From Proteles cristata cristata (taxonomy: Eukaryota; Chordata; Mammalia; Carnivora; Hyaenidae): 64,000 nucleotides of DNA. A program made the translations under genes and the position numbers. Positions 1 through 11,389 of the stretch are shown here, one piece after another. A model generated the notes under the pieces. It did no database searches and was not told where the DNA came from. It saw only the letters and a program-made list of their open reading frames with translations. Each line of letters begins with the position of its first letter. Position 1 is the stretch's first letter. The stretch is from NCBI GenBank assembly GCA_017311185.1, contig JAESUZ010003490.1, positions 372,001 to 436,000 of the forward strand, given 5' to 3'.

Positions 1-1590
1 ATTTGTATCTGAGCTATAAATCCCATACTATATTCTAATTGCTTTTGCTTAAAACAATTTTCAGGTGATTAATTATGCCTTTTGTAAGTCTGAAAAAATT
101 TTCACATTTTCTATGGAAAGGTACTTCAGCTAGGTTTAAAATTCTAAAGTGGCAGGGCTTTTTCTTTCAGTATTTTACGGACTTTGTTCCAATGCATTCT
201 GGTTTACATTGTTCCCAAAGAAAAGTCTGATATTTTTCTTATTTATATTCATTTGTGTGTCATATGTCTATTTTTCCTCTGGCTGCTCTTATGATTTTCT
301 CTTATTACTAGTTTTAAAGCATTTGACTAAGATTTATTATTAATAATAATATATTATTATTTAATGTTTGTTTTTCTTTATTTTTCTTGTGCTTTGGGCT
401 CACTAAGCTTTCTGAATCTGAGGGTTTATAGTGATAATCATATTTGGAAAAAAGTTTTGGCCAATTTTTTTCTTCAAATATTTTTTTCTACGTAACCCAC
501 TCTCCCTTCCCTTTAAAGACTCCAATTATATGTTACTAAGCTTCTTGAAATTGCCCAACAACTTAGTAATGCTATATTTATTTTTTTGTTGGTTTTTTCT
601 TTTGTGATTTATTTTGGATAGTTTCTATTGTTATATCTTCAGGTTCACTAATATTTCTTTTTCAGTATATAATCTGTTGTTAATACCATACAGTATATTT
701 TTTTAATACCATACAGTATATTTTTAATATCAGACATTATAATTTCATCCCTAGAAGATCATTGGGTCTTTCTGAAATATCTTCCACATCTCCACATGGT
801 TAGTTTTACTTCTACAATTTTGAACTTGTGAAATATAATAATAATAACTGTTTTAATGTTGTTATCTACTAATTTTGTGACTTTTGTCCTTTTTGGCTCT
901 GTTTCTATTGATTTATTTCTCTCTTTGGTATAGGTTATATTTTTCTGCTTCTTTGCGTGCCTGGAAGTAAATAATCTTTTGTTCTACGGTGAGTTACATT
1001 ACTTGCAAGTAGTTTGATCTATTTTTTCTCCATTACTGAAGTAGTATCTTTCTGAATGCTAACAGACCATAAATGACAAGGTTTTCCACCCTGTCTTGTG
1101 AGAACACAAGCTATTATTGGGCATGTAAACCCAGCAATTCTTACCTTCCTCACAGCTTCATGTGGTTTTCTTTTCTTATTTGCATGTCCTGGTCACTCGC
1201 TACTCAGTTGAAAACCTGGGTGGGATCTTTTGAATATTTGTGGAACTCAATCTATCTATGCAGATACTGTATCTCAAAGGCTTTGTCTTGCAAACTCTCA
1301 GGCTTCTTTATCTCCTTGAATACCCAGCAATTTCTCTTCAATTTAGGAAGATGCCTGTGCTCAACCTGGGTTCCACTTCCCTGAACTGCTGCCTGAAAAA
1401 TTTCTTTGGCTCGTAAACTGCGACTTGTGTTTCTTGTATTTGCTTAATGTCTTTCAGGAATCTCTTTACTGTGTTGTCTAATGTCTGGTGTTTGTTAACT
1501 ATTGTTTTATACATATGTATTTTTTTTTCTTCGTTCTTTAGTTGAAGTGTAAATCCAGTCTCTTGCCTCTGAGCCACTCAGCTCTACTAT
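1..1590 (-). mobile_element. Ancient L1/HAL1-type LINE, ORF1 and 5' region, antisense
   Basis: The + strand reads as the complement of an old mammalian L1 5'UTR/ORF1 region. Landmarks in order are the phrases around 'ttcttcaaatattttttt' (470-490), 'ggatagtttctattgttat' (617-635), 'ataactgttttaatgtt' (844-860) and 'ctgcttctttgcgtgcctgg' (944-963). The likely 5' end lies near 1560-1590. Every frame is full of stops, so it is a fossil. The frames at 149-343, 1073-1384 and 1338-1577 are chance openings within it. Family (L1M versus HAL1) is uncertain; the orientation is firmer. Confidence 0.6.
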
Positions 1591-1708
1591 GGAATGTTTA
1601 TACAAGCCACTTTAGGTGGCAGCATTAGGCATAATGTTATAATTATAAAAGCCTGCTAAACGCTAAAGAGGGTCCTTATTTCTAGCATCTGCAAAGCAGT
1701 CCTATTCC

Positions 1709-1741
1709 TTTTTAAAAATTTTTTAAATGTTTTATTTATTT

Positions 1742-1785
<44 letters not shown>

Positions 1786-1949
1786 GAGCAAGGGAGGGTC
1801 AGAGAGAAAGGGAGGCACAGAATCTGAAACAGGGTCCAGGCTCTGAGCTATCCATCAGCACAGAGCCCGACGTGAGGCTCGAACCCACGAACGGTGAGAT
1901 CATGACCTGAGCCGAAGTCAGACACTGAACTGACTTGAGCTACCCAGGC
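1709..1949 (-). mobile_element. CAN-SINE (tRNA-Lys-related), antisense
   Basis: The reversed SINE runs from a T-rich tail through (GA)n at 1743-1779 to the tRNA-like head ending 'tacccaggc'. A weak flanking duplication (1693-1708 versus 1983-1998, about three mismatches) would place the right edge past a T-rich stretch at 1950-1982. That stretch is therefore either part of the insertion or a second remnant. Confidence 0.9.
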
Positions 1950-2129
1950 AAAACTTTTTTTTTAAAGTTTTTTTTTAAATGTAAAGTAGTTTTATTCCTA
2001 CCTCACCAGATGTATGTTGAGTGCTAAGTCCCTGATACTTGGAATGTAGAGATGAAGAAGACAGATGACGCTCCCCTTTTAAGAGGAGAAAACATTAAAT
2101 AAATAATAATAATACAATAGCTCCCTACC

Positions 2130-2310
2130 ACTGTCTCCTTACCCTACTTTATTTTTCTGTGTAATATCCTTTGTCATCTGATTTTTGATATTATTCCAGT
2201 AAGATTGTAAACTCTATGACAGCAGAAACTATTTTAATTTGCTGTACTCCATGGTTTAGAAAAATGCCTGCTATATATGTTTGTCAGATGAAAGAATGTT
2301 GAATGGAAGT
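2130..2310 (+). mobile_element. L2 LINE 3' end fragment
   Basis: Diverged match to the L2 3' terminus: 'gtaaactctatgacagcag' followed by a 'gaatgttgaatg' tail. The copy is old and has no coding content. Confidence 0.5.
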
Positions 2311-2359
2311 TCTACAAAGAGGAAGGCAAGGGTGTAGTGAAGTTCTGTGACCTGAAATA

Positions 2360-2560
2360 CCTCTCAGGCTGTGGTCTTGCAACCACTTGCATCAGACTCA
2401 TGTCAGGTGATTTTTTAACTTTACATTTTTTATTCCCTTCCCCACCCCAGATCCACTGATACTAAATTTCTGAGGGTGAGGCCTGGCAATTAAAATTTTT
2501 AACCTTTCCAAATAGTCTGTACACACCTTAAATTCAGAGAATCATTGATTTGAAGTAGAG
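2360..2560 (+). mobile_element. MER5A-like hAT DNA transposon fragment
   Basis: Shows the MER5A order: a 'catcagactcatgtcaggtga' start, a central 'ccccaccccagatccactga' and a 'gagaatcattgattt' end. It is a non-autonomous element with no ORF, and it is diverged. Confidence 0.6.
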
Positions 2561-2602
2561 AAAATTTGAAGAGAAGTAGTATTGTAAATGAAACTCTGAA
2601 TG

Positions 2603-2605
<3 letters not shown>

Positions 2606-2636
<31 letters not shown>
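2606..2636. repeat. (TG)n microsatellite
   Basis: An uninterrupted run of about 15 GT units followed by 'gcacgcccgtg'. Confidence 0.95.
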
Positions 2637-2819
2637 ACGCCCGTGGGTTCACATGTGAGTACCTCCTGATAGGAAGGAGCTATTTCAGGAAGTTATTTTA
2701 AGCAAGGGAGTGATATAATTAGGTCTATGTTTTTAAAAAGATCACTTGGGTGTAGTGGGGTAGTTTTGTTTAGCTCAAAAGTTCTCCTGCCTTGTAGCTG
2801 AGAGTTCCTGTATGTAGAG

Positions 2820-3010
2820 GAGAGATCATGTGCTTTGTAATCAAATAGACTAGACTTGACCTCTTATTAACTGTATAAAAATAAAAGGCTATAACTTCTT
2901 TTAGACTTACTTTCTTCACATGAAAGTGGGGATAATAATTCATTTTTTTAAATTGGGTTTTCTGAAGGGTTGATCTGTTTAATTCATGTAAAATAGCTAG
3001 TACATACAGA
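2820..3010 (+). mobile_element. MIR SINE fragment
   Basis: Old MIR core: 'catgtgctttgtaatcaaat', then 'cttcacatgaaagtgggga' and 'taataattcat', in the usual sense order. The copy is heavily diverged. Confidence 0.5.
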
Positions 3011-4080
3011 TCTGGAAATAATGTTAGTTTCTAATGACCCTCTCATCCTCAAGGTGCTTCTGCCTTTTGGAAGAAAATCAGAGAATGCATCAAATAATGG
3101 CAATACCTAGGGCCAGTGTTGGCAAGTTGTGACACTAGTCACAAGTTTGAGAGGTCCTGAACAATGTTGAGTAAGACTGTGGGTAAGCAAGGACTCCTAG
3201 AGGGAGCTTCAGGAAAAGGATAAAAAAAGTCGTGTGACCAGTTCTTGCTGAAAAAGGCATAAATAATTTATACAGTGTGTCATCAGGGACTAAGACTGGT
3301 GGCTATTGAACAACATCTTTCTCAAAGACCAGCATAAATCACTTTAGTTTGAGTAATAGATTTTCCAAGTATTTTATTAGATTTCTCTCTTGTCTAGTGG
3401 TACGTTGCTCTTGATTGCATAGAATAAAAACATCAAGAACATTTTGTACCTTATTTTTCCTTCTCTCTTTCTTTCTTTTTTCTTTTTCCTTCCTTCCTTT
3501 CTTCCTTCCTTCCCTCCTTCTTTTCTCTCTTCCTAACTTAACATCTTAAATAATTAGTCTTTAAGAGTTGGGCCTTTACTACATTTTTCTATTACTAGAA
3601 ATGAGTAATGAATTGAACGGATATCTATGTTCACAAGTCAGCATTATGTTCCTTCCTCCCACACACACCCTCCACTGTGACCAGTCATCTCTCATTAAGT
3701 TTTGTAGTGTCTTAGTATAACCTTTTGCCCTTTTTGAAGCTGTCTTTAATGTTCACTGTAATCTACTTTCAGCTCATTAGAATTAATGGGGAGATATGCT
3801 GGTAAACTTTGGCTCATTGGGATATTCTTTCATTAAATTAAATATTAATAAGCAATGCACGCACACAGTCACATAATTTTGAGTGGTAATTATGTGCTTG
3901 GCAATATTGATAGGGTGACTAAAAGAGAATCGGAATCCCTGTACTAGTGGGGGAGATAAACAAAAATGTATGCACAAGTACATGTATAATAATAAATTAT
4001 AGTAAGCTCCATAAACAAAATAAAGTGTACATAAATAGAGAATAACAAGAGGGAGAAGGAAAGAAGCTTATTTAGCACGG
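3010..4080. other. Unassigned DNA with a pyrimidine tract
   Basis: No gene is seen. 3451-3533 is a (TTCC/TTCT)n pyrimidine tract; the rest is AT-rich and unassigned. The 66-aa minus-strand frame at 3783-3983 has no recognisable features. Confidence 0.5.
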
Positions 4081-5320
4081 TTCTGGAGGCATCTCTGAAG
4101 ATATGATATTTTAGGATGAGATGAGTTAATCAAGCAAAGAGCAGAGGGATATGCACTCAAGACAGAGGGAAGAGCATAAGTGGAGTTCCTGAGGCAGAAA
4201 AGAGCTTCTTTTGTATGTCAGGAACTTCAAGGAGACCAAGCGCAAAGAGAGAGAGTGGCTGAAGATGGAATTTTATAGGTAATTGAGAACCAGAGGTTAG
4301 ATCATGTTGGTCTCTGTGGGCCCTGGCTATGAATTCTATTTTGAGTGCTTTGGAAATACATTGAGAGGTATTGTGAAAGGGCATGGAATTAGTTGATTTT
4401 TATTTTAGCAAAGATTACCCTGGCTTACATGTAGCATGTAGATTGGAGGATCAAGGGAGAATGTAGGAAGCCCAGTATGGAGATTATCGTAGTGGTCTAG
4501 ACCAGGATGGTAGCAATAGCAACAACAGCAACGATAACAATAACAACAAGAATGGGTGTGTATCATGTTTATTTTGGAAGCAATAGTGAAGGAAGAGATT
4601 TGGGGTTGAGAGAAAGTAATTAAGTGTGTCTTACAATTTCTAGCCACTTATTGAGAAGAAGGAAGGCTTGGAGAGGCGTGGTTTGGTAGTTAAAGTAAAG
4701 CTCAGTTTTGAAAATGTTAAGTTTGAGATATCTGGGAGAAATCCAAGAGTACAAGTCAAACACGTGGTTAAATTTATAAATATAGAGTCTGGAGGACAAT
4801 TCAAGGTTATGATTACATATGACAACTCCATGGTATATGTATAGATGGTATGTTTAGGGTACCAACTAAGATCTTAAAAATGAGACTCTATATACTGTGG
4901 ATCAAAATTTTTTTCTTATTCATGTAATTGTTCAGAGTTAGGTGGGGACGGTCTAGATTAGGTAGACAGTTCCACTCCACAAAGTCTTCAGGGCTTCACT
5001 TTGCCTTTATCTTTATTGATTTATTATCCCTTGAATATTCTTCTTCTCTGTGTGGTTGAAATTGGCTCACTATCACCAAGACCACATTCCATCATTCAGA
5101 CAAAGGGGAAGAGACAGCATCTTATTTTTCAGAAAGTGACTAAGAACTTTCACATATTACTTAATTGCAAGAGAGGCTATAACATACAGTTTAGAAACTG
5201 ACCATGTACCACCTGGTGAGGTGTCAGTTCCACTATTAAGTAGAAAGGGAGAATGGATACGAGAAAACTACATATTTTCTGCCATAGACAGTATATAAAG
5301 ACAAGGGACTGGATGTGCAG
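4080..5320 (-). mobile_element. L2 (CR1-type) LINE, 3' part, antisense
   Basis: The + strand reads as the complement of L2. 'gaggcagaaaagagcttctt' (4191-4210) and the 'gatcatgttggtctctgtgg' region (4301-4320) mark the 3' coding and UTR section. 4695-4800 continues towards the reverse-transcriptase region. It continues past a MER20 insertion into 5732-6590. Weak minus-strand frames here, such as 4640-4831, are decayed ORF2 remnants rather than genes. Confidence 0.6.
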
Positions 5321-5322
5321 GA

Positions 5323-5731
5323 CTTCTCAGTGTGGTCACTATTGACATTTTGGACCAGATAATTCTTTGTTGTGGGAGGCTGTGCATTGTAGGATTATGT
5401 ATTTTCTATCAATATTTATTTTTTATTTTCATTTTTTAAATATAATTTATTGTCAAATTGGCTAACATACAGTGTGTACAATGTGCTCTTGACTTTGGAG
5501 GTAGATTCCCGTGGTTCATTGCTTACATACAACACACAGTGCTCATCCCAACAAGTGCCCTCCTCAATGCCCATCGCCCATTTTGTCAGCAATATTTAGC
5601 AGCATCTCTATCTTCTACCCTCTAGAGGTCGGTGTCTTCCTCCTGCTCTTGAAAATCAAAAGTATCCTTAGTAATTGATTAATATCCCCTGGGAGGAAAA
5701 TCATTCCGTGTTGAGAGCCACTAGGGAAAAG
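5323..5731 (-). mobile_element. MER20 hAT transposon, split by an L1 tail
   Basis: 'cacttctcagtgtggtcact'-type end at about 5321, 'cattttggaccagataattc' (5347-5366) and 'tgcattgtaggat' on the left. 'agcagcatctctatcttcta' and 'cccctgggaggaaaat' lie on the right, ending at 'gttgagagccac'. Together they make one MER20 interrupted at 5419-5589 by an L1 3' fragment. It has no ORF. Confidence 0.75.
5419..5589 (-). mobile_element. 5'-truncated L1, 3' end only, inserted in MER20
   Basis: Contains the complement of the carnivore L1 3' end: 'tttattgtcaaattggct' and 'gtgctcatcccaacaagtgc'. It is flanked by a short direct repeat 'caatattta' (5410-5418 and 5590-5598), consistent with target-primed insertion. 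Confidence 0.8.
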
Positions 5732-6590
5732 GGATAGAGAAAGAAGGTGAGGGTGTAGCAGCTGGGGTTTGAGGAGTGCCAACATTTAAAGACTTAGTGG
5801 AAAAAAGCAAAGGAGAGGAGCAAAATGAGCAAAGGAGACAGGCAAGAGGTAGTCAATGGGATGTAATGAAAAGCAGGACTGCAGAGTGTCACACACACAC
5901 AAACAATATAAAAGGTAGGAATGGTTTACTATGTTAAATGCTACTGTGAACTCAACTGAGATGAGGAAGAAATGTGGATTTGGCAAGAAGGAAATTACTG
6001 TTGACCTAGACAAGAGAAATTTCTGGTAAACATGAAACCCAGATTGCAATGAGTAAAGAGTGAGTGAAAATGAATAAATGGACAAGATATTTGTAGATAA
6101 TCCTTAAGCAACTGAAAAAAATACAGAAAAATGGAGCAGCTGTTGGAAGATTATAATAGTGCAGGTGTTTGATTGTTTGTTTTTTTCCTGATAGGAGATA
6201 CTGGAGTTTGTTTCTATGAATTGAAGGAAACAATCTAGTATAAAAGGGAGTTACTTATGATCCAGAAGAGGGAGGAAAAGGCCAAATGGTGAAAATCTTT
6301 GTAGGGATGAGACCCAGTGCACTTATTGAGAAATTGGCTTCTGAGATGAGAAGGGATACTGGCAGAAAGAGATGAAGCATAAAGTTAGGTTTACCAATGT
6401 GCTGATGGGAATATGAGAGGGTTCCTATAGGTTGGGAACTTTGTGTAGTTGGAGATGGGCTCCCAGGCTGAGAGTGGTAGGGCCACAGAGCTGCTGAGGC
6501 ATCCATTGTGTGGGTGTGCAGGGGACAAGGCAGAAGTGAGCTTTGAGGCAGGCATGAAAGTAGTAGGGATATTGGACAATGTTGCATCTG
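5732..6590 (-). mobile_element. L2 LINE ORF2 reverse-transcriptase fossil, antisense
   Basis: Upstream continuation of the antisense L2. Read on the minus strand, about 5925-5970 gives residues VEFTVAFNIVNHSYLL. This lines up with the CR1/L2 reverse-transcriptase motif built around AFDTVDHS (the first catalytic Asp region). The Asp is replaced by Asn and stops surround it, so it cannot be functional. Frames at 5786-6085, 6006-6233 and 6255-6587 are remnants of this ORF. The right end is cut off before the SINE at 6611. Confidence 0.65.
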
Positions 6591-6610
6591 TTTAAGATCT
6601 GAGGTAACTT

Positions 6611-6830
6611 GGGGCGCCCGGGTGGCTTAGTCGGTTAAGCGTCCGACTTTCGCTTGGGTCATGATCTCGCGGTTCGTGGGTTCGAGCCCCGCGTCGGGCT
6701 CTGTGCTGACTGCCAGCTCAGAGCCTGGAGCCTGTTTCAGTCTGTGACTCCCTCTCTCTCTGACCCTCCCCGCTCACGCTGTCTCTCTCTCTCTCTCTAG
6801 AAATAAATAAAACATTTAAAAAAAAAAAAA
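6611..6830 (+). mobile_element. Young CAN-SINE, complete, with target duplication
   Basis: Complete sense copy: tRNA-like head, CT-rich tract, AATAAA and A-tail. RNA polymerase III box A lies at 6623-6634 (tggcttagtcgg) and box B at about 6679-6689 (ggttcgagccc). It is flanked by an exact duplication 'gatctgaggtaactt' (6596-6610 and 6831-6845). It carries the 'ctgactgccagctcag' form, marking the youngest subfamily in the window. Confidence 0.97.
6623..6689 (+). promoter_or_regulatory. Internal Pol III promoter (A and B boxes) of SINE
   Basis: Box A at 6623-6634 and box B at 6679-6689 match the tRNA consensus closely with normal spacing. They are the best-preserved such boxes among the sense SINEs here. 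Whether it is transcribed is not visible from sequence. Confidence 0.7.
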
Positions 6831-7164
6831 GATCTGAGGTAACTTGTCTAGAGTGCATTAGTCTTTCTGGTTGTACAAACACAATAGGAATTGATGGAAT
6901 TGCTGAGTATTCCAAAGTGAAGCAACCAACAGTGCACACAGAGAATGTACCCCAAAGCTTCTCTCTTAGACCAAATTGAAGGGACTCTTCTCTTTGCTCC
7001 CATTTCTGGAAAGGGGTCTGGCAAGAGGAAGAAGGGATGACATCTTATACCATCACGGTAAACTAAGGTGAGACTTTGTGAATAGCAACCACGACAGGTT
7101 GGCTCCTCTAGAATGAGAGGCTGAGATGGAATTTGGGATGTAAGATGTTCATTACAGATTGCAA

Positions 7165-7661
7165 TGGTTAATTTTATGTGTCAAGTTGGATTGGTTAAGT
7201 GTTGCCCATAAGTAGTAAACTGTTATTTCTGGATGTGCGCATGAGGTGTTTCCAGAAGAAAATAACATTTGAACTGGAAGACTGAGTAAGGAAGATCACC
7301 CCACCAATGTGGGTAGGTATCATCCAATATAATGAGGGCCTGCGAAGAACAAAAAGGTGGAGGAAAGGTGAATTTGCTCTCTGCTTGAGTCGGACATTAA
7401 TTTTCTCCCGTCCTTAGATACTGGCGCTCCTGATTCTTGGGCCTTTGGACTGGAACTTACTTATACCATTGGCTTCCCTGGTTCTGAGGCTTTCAGGTTT
7501 GAACTGGAGCTATACCACCAGATTTCCTGGGCCTCTAAATTGCAGATGGCAGATTGTGGGATTTCTCAGCCTCCAACCACATGAGCATATCTCTCATAAT
7601 AAATATCTTTCTCAATATATCCTATTGGTTTAAGTTACTTTATAGAACGCTGACTAATATA
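7165..7661 (+). mobile_element. Old LTR-like repeat, MaLR/ERVL-type (family uncertain)
   Basis: Starts 'tggttaattttatgtgtcaa' and ends '...cgctgactaata', with 'cctattggtttaagtt' just before the end. These are the ends of a widely dispersed mammalian LTR-like repeat. An inverted copy of the same family lies at 26,436-26,877. The 62-aa frame at 7445-7633 lies inside it and is not a gene. Confidence 0.6.
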
Positions 7662-8360
7662 GGGGATCATTACTTGTGAAAGAAAGAAACCAAGTAAACA
7701 AGATTGGTCAGAGGAAGGAGTAGAAGTGGGAAGCAGACCTGACGGTTTTGGCTAACTCACTGGGAATTAGAGCAAGTATTGCTCAACTGAATTGTCCTGA
7801 ATTGGGTAGAAAGGGCTGGGCATTATGAATGTATTGATCCTACCACTGGATGTGAACTGCCCTGGGAAGGGTGTGACCTTGGGGAGGTGGCTCTCTGCTG
7901 CTGAGGCAGACCCTGTACTGCTGACCACCGGGGGCTGTCTGCTGATATCACTACCCACAGCTGGGCAGCAAGTGCTTCCTTGGGGGTAAATTTGGGTGGT
8001 GTATTTCCATGTCTACCATGGCCAGCATCAAACCAGAGGCACTGGGTCCTTCTGGATCTCAGTCTCCTTCATCTCTATAAGGCACCTTGCCTACTCACAG
8101 GTATCTACTTACATGAGATAACAAATGCAGGAGAGTAAGAATGTTACATTGAACTATTTTTTCTGTTTGTTTTACCAGACCCTTCCCTTTACAATTCAGT
8201 CATGAGACAGCATTTTTAAATCAAAATTTAGATATATATGTTATTATATTATTTATAATATAAAGATGATTCTGCTTTGAGGAAAATCTCTGTTGAAGTC
8301 TTCTATATTCAAATGCTCTTTTGGTGTGAACTTCAGAAAGATAATTTTCTTTTTCTTTCT
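7662..8360. other. Unassigned DNA
   Basis: No gene or recognisable repeat. 7767-7958 has a 63-aa minus frame without family features. 8215-8265 is AT-rich. Confidence 0.4.
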
Positions 8361-8830
8361 TTATCGTGGTCAAATATACCTAACATAAAAGTCACCATTT
8401 TGACCATTAAAATTTTTTTTAATGTTTATATATTTTTTAGAGAGAGGGACAGAGACAGAGCATGAGTGGGGGAGGGGCAGAGAGAGGGGGAAGCACGGAA
8501 TCCAAAGCAGGCTCCAGGCTGTGAGCTGTCAGCACAGAGCCAGATGTGGGGCTCGAACTCACAAACTGTGAGCTCATGTCAGATGCTTAACCAGTTGAGC
8601 CACCCAGGTGCCCTGACCATTTTGATCATTTTTAAGTACAGTTCAGGGGCATCACGTACATTTACAATGCTGTGCAACTGTCACCACCATCCGTTTCCAG
8701 AACTTTTTCATGTTACCCAACTGAAACTCCATATCCATTAAATAATACTTCTGCATTCTTCCCTCTCTCTAGCCCCTGGCAACTACCACTCTATTTTCTG
8801 AAGACAGAGTATCTTGTATATGAATTCTTT
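8360..8830 (-). mobile_element. Ancient L1M 3'UTR, split by SINEs
   Basis: 'gtggtcaaatatacctaaca', 'aagtacagttcaggggcat' and 'aactgtcaccaccatccg' are the complement of a common old L1 3'UTR. One SINE sits inside it and another near its right edge. It is the same L1 region as 19,500-19,900. Confidence 0.7.
8409..8613 (-). mobile_element. CAN-SINE, antisense, in L1M 3'UTR
   Basis: Complete reversed SINE ending 'gagccacccaggtgccc'. Target duplication 'tgaccatt' lies at 8401-8408 and 8614-8621. It is the older form, without the 'ggcagt' spacer. Confidence 0.93.
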
Positions 8831-9038
8831 TATGTTTTTTAAATTTATTTTTGAGAGAGAGAGATAGCATGAACAGGGGAGGGTCAGAGAGAGAGGGAGA
8901 CACAGAATCTGAAACAGGCTCCAGGCTTTGAGCTAGCCATCAGCACAGAGCCTGATGCGGGGCTTGAACCCACGAACCGTGAGATTATGACCTGAGCTGA
9001 AGTCGGACGCTTAACCGACAGAGCCATCCAGGCACCTG
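8822..9038 (-). mobile_element. CAN-SINE, antisense
   Basis: Reversed SINE with duplication 'agagt(a/g)tcttgtatat' at 8806-8821 and 9039-9054 (one mismatch). Confidence 0.93.
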
Positions 9039-9790
9039 AGAGTGTCTTGTATATATTTCCACAGCATAAGTACTGTTGTTTCTGAAGAAATGAAAAGAGA
9101 AAGAAAAGAATGATTGTTCAAGACTTGGAGCACTATCACCTTTTCCTATGGGCATTCAGGGCCCAGAGGTCCTGTGTTTCAGAAGGTGTCTTACTGCTTC
9201 ATCACGCTTACATGCTCATGTCCCCACAAGGTGAGGAGTCCACGGAGACATGACCACCTGGAGTTTGCCTGTTCTCCCACCCTGAAAAATGGCCTAATCA
9301 TCAATCCTGCTTAGTCATACTGAGAACTTGGGAAGGAAGCCCAAGTGCCCAAGTGCCCTCAGTGAGAGCACACTCTATAACTAAAACAGCTTCATATTTC
9401 TATCTTGTGATTTGAGACTCACCACCTAAACAAATGTCTTGGTTATATAAATAACCAAGATGTATAAACATTTTGTGCATTACTCTGTTATCTGTCATAT
9501 CCATTGTACCAACTTTAAGTAGGGAAATCGAGCTCTTCACCTTGTCTTGCCGGTATTTGAGGTAGCGCCTCCTTTCCCCAGGTCTTTGTCAATTTCTGAT
9601 TCTTCTGGGAGTTCCTTGGCTTTGTCCACCATCCTTTACCCCATCTTTGAATTCCTACTGTTTCTGGGGCCTAGGAATTTTTCTTTTATTATTTACACAT
9701 TTTTTCTTTTTGTTATATTTTCTCCAGTGTTTCCACGTGTTGGATGTGGGAGGACACTTTCCATATTAGTTCAGTGACTAAAAGTCACTC
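9039..9790. other. Unassigned DNA
   Basis: No gene seen. The frames at 9114-9314 and 9547-9777 are short and have no recognisable domain. Confidence 0.4.
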
Positions 9791-9794
9791 TAAC

Positions 9795-9950
9795 CTAGTC
9801 ATATGCATTTTACAGAGGAGGAAATTAAAGCTCATGAAGGATAATTTCATTATTCAACATTTCTAGCCAGCCAGTGATTCAGCCAGAAATAGAATCTGCT
9901 TCTTTTAGACTCCAGAGCCCCTCCTTTTCTCTATGCCACACTGTTACATT
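9795..9950 (-). mobile_element. MIR SINE, antisense
   Basis: 'cattttacagaggaggaaat' followed by 'ccagccagtgattcagccag' and 'gactccagagcccc' is the complement of MIR in the right order. Confidence 0.75.
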
Positions 9951-10539
9951 TGGGTGGGAGAGGTGGACTAATGGCCCATGCCAAGGCTTAGAGGTGGAAA
10001 TGAGCAAGTTTTGTATAGGAGCCAGCAATCAGGGGGAGGAAAATAAACCAAGTGGTAGACTAAAAAGGGTAACTCACAATAAGGACCTAGAAGGAGGGTA
10101 TTATGAATGGCCAAGATCATTCTTCAGTTTTTATATGTGCTGTGACAGATAATAGAACATCTCTGTGGCTTCTTGACTATAAGAACTGCCACAATGGGTA
10201 AAATTAATGGTCCATACTGTCCATTATGAAAAACACATGGATACATAAGAGTATTGGAGTCATTACAAAGGAGATCATGTGAGAAGCTAGAATTGACCTT
10301 GAGTGGAGGATGTAGGATATGCCTTTTCATATAGGTTTCTGGCATTTACTGGAACTGATTAGAATGACAAAAAATGGAAGATTTAAAAACACAGTGGAAA
10401 GAACTATGCATCATTTTAAGTGTATTACTGAAGATAACTAAATTTGATTGCAGTTGTGACGAAGCTAATAAATGCAGCAAAAGGCTGTCATATCCTGAAT
10501 GTTCACCAGTGGTTTATGTCTTCAGAAAGGATTCTTAAA

Positions 10540-10680
10540 CCTGTCTGTGCAGCATTATGCCCATTGTGCAGAGGATAACATCAAGATTTGAAGAGGCTAA
10601 AAATTTTGCTTTAGAGTCCACAGTTAATAAGTTATGGCTGAGCTCTAGGTACCTGATTCCAGCTGTTAACCACTCTGTTC
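10540..10680 (-). mobile_element. MIR SINE, antisense fragment
   Basis: 'gcccattgtgcagaggataa', 'gagtccacagttaataagtt' and 'ttaaccactctgtt' follow the antisense MIR order. It is diverged. Confidence 0.55.
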
Positions 10681-10711
10681 TAAGCTTCACTATGGCCAAG
10701 ACATATTTCTT

Positions 10712-10929
10712 TTTTTAATGTTTGTTTGTTTGTTTGTTTGTTTAGAAAGAGAGAGGTAGAGAGAGAGAGGAATGGCAGATAGAGAGAGGGAGAGAAAGAA
10801 TCCCAAGCAGGCTCCACACTGTCAGCGCAGAGCCCTATTTGGGGCTCAATCGCAGAAACCATGACATCGTGACCTCAGCCAAAATCAAGAGTTGGACATT
10901 TAACTGACTGAGCCACCCAGGCACCCCCA
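10712..10929 (-). mobile_element. CAN-SINE, antisense
   Basis: Reversed SINE whose tail contains a (GTTT)n run. Imperfect duplication 'gcc(a/g)aga(c/a)atatttct' lies at 10,695-10,711 and 10,930-10,945. The 60-aa frame over it is SINE-derived. Confidence 0.93.
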
Positions 10930-11389
10930 GCCGAGAAATATTTCTTGAACAATTTTCAAGGTTATGTGCTAAACACTGTGGGGCATAGAAATCTTAATTA
11001 GATATAATACTGATTCATAGTTGAAGATGTCATAGTTTACTAGGAAAATTCTGATCGCCTACAATGCATGGTGGACAGTGGACTTAGGGATAAAGAATTC
11101 ACAATTAAGAAGACTCTCTGGAGGGTGTAGCAGGTGAAATGGGCCTTGGAAAAGGGGAAAGATGTGTCCATGATGAAGGATTAGAACATGAGGATAAAGA
11201 ACAGAAAGGAAAGAGGCAAGCTGTCCAGGTGATAGGCAGAACAGGAACAAAAAAATAGAGATGACAGACAGAAGCAAGGCATTTTTTGGGAAAACTTAAG
11301 TAGCCAGTTTGACTGAGCAGAGAGGATATGTGTGGAAGTAGAGGGAGAGATGATGCTGAAAGATACAGTGAAGATGTAAATAGTATAAG

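Noticed and set aside
6611..6690. tRNA gene
   Set aside because: A and B boxes belong to a SINE head. The sequence cannot fold as a complete mature tRNA, and it continues into the SINE body and A-tail.
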